Below, piece after piece: positions 32,726-32,740 of a stretch of 32,740 bases of DNA (the first letter of the stretch is position 1; each line of letters starts with the position of its first letter). The notes under the pieces were generated by a model. It was not told where the DNA came from, did not search any database, and saw only the letters and a program-made list of their open reading frames with translations. The stretch comes from JBMOLL01 sp049325415 (lineage in GTDB: Bacteria; Bacteroidota; Bacteroidia; Bacteroidales; GCA-2748055), in NCBI GenBank assembly GCA_049325415.1, contig JBMOLL010000127.1, forward strand, positions 1 to 32,740, written 5' to 3'. The translations under genes were made by a program, and so were the position numbers.

Positions 32726-32740
32726 GTGGCCGCCCCCGGC

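Overview
The window reads as a chromosomal segment of a Bacteroidota bacterium, probably a Bacteroidales or Marinilabiliales-type anaerobe. The evidence is a one-chain SecDF, a hybrid two-component regulator with ligand-binding propellers, a secreted protein with a type IX secretion (T9SS) sorting domain, a GldA-type ATPase, asnS followed by rpoN, and no clear Shine-Dalgarno sequences. Many genes instead carry the Bacteroidota -7 box TAnnTTTG just upstream; in three cases a TTTG-like -33 element lies exactly 19 bases before it. Most of the window is housekeeping. I see no rRNA, tRNA, CRISPR array or intact mobile element.

Left part (1-3400). An AT-rich stretch holds two perfect hairpins and the wreck of an ORF6N-domain gene, broken by a one-base deletion. 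Next come a UbiA-family prenyltransferase, an unusual fusion of a YciB-like membrane domain with a NUDIX hydrolase, and an orphan C-terminal piece of a KamA-type aminomutase. Two strong hairpin terminators close this block.

Accessory part (3400-12120, minus strand). A 1275-residue secreted modular protein (three IDFG modules, four Ig-like repeats, an SGNH hydrolase and a T9SS tail) lies downstream of a 1423-residue hybrid sensor/AraC regulator. No SusC/SusD pair accompanies them.

Middle (12120-19263). This holds a fold-III PLP enzyme of the D-threonine aldolase/D-serine dehydratase type, a lipoprotein of unknown role, a cytidylate kinase-like protein, malate dehydrogenase and SecDF. A long imperfect palindrome sits between the kinase-like gene and mdh.

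Right part (19300-32740). A tight plus-strand run (tatA, Na+/Ca2+ antiporter, LolD-like ATPase, TIGR02757 protein, tRNA m6A methyltransferase) converges on a minus-strand saccharopine dehydrogenase. Then come ribE and metK, a TPR protein, gldA and a two-domain universal stress protein, all on the minus strand. The divergent asnS-rpoN-membrane protein run leaves the window at its right edge.

The most informative regulatory find is a SAM-II-like riboswitch in the metK leader, starting almost at the predicted transcription start. Because ribE follows metK by 35 bases without a terminator, riboflavin synthase may share this SAM control. I found no convincing wholly new multi-gene system. The items most worth a second look are the metK leader, the YciB-NUDIX fusion, the SGNH/regulator pair and the palindrome upstream of mdh.
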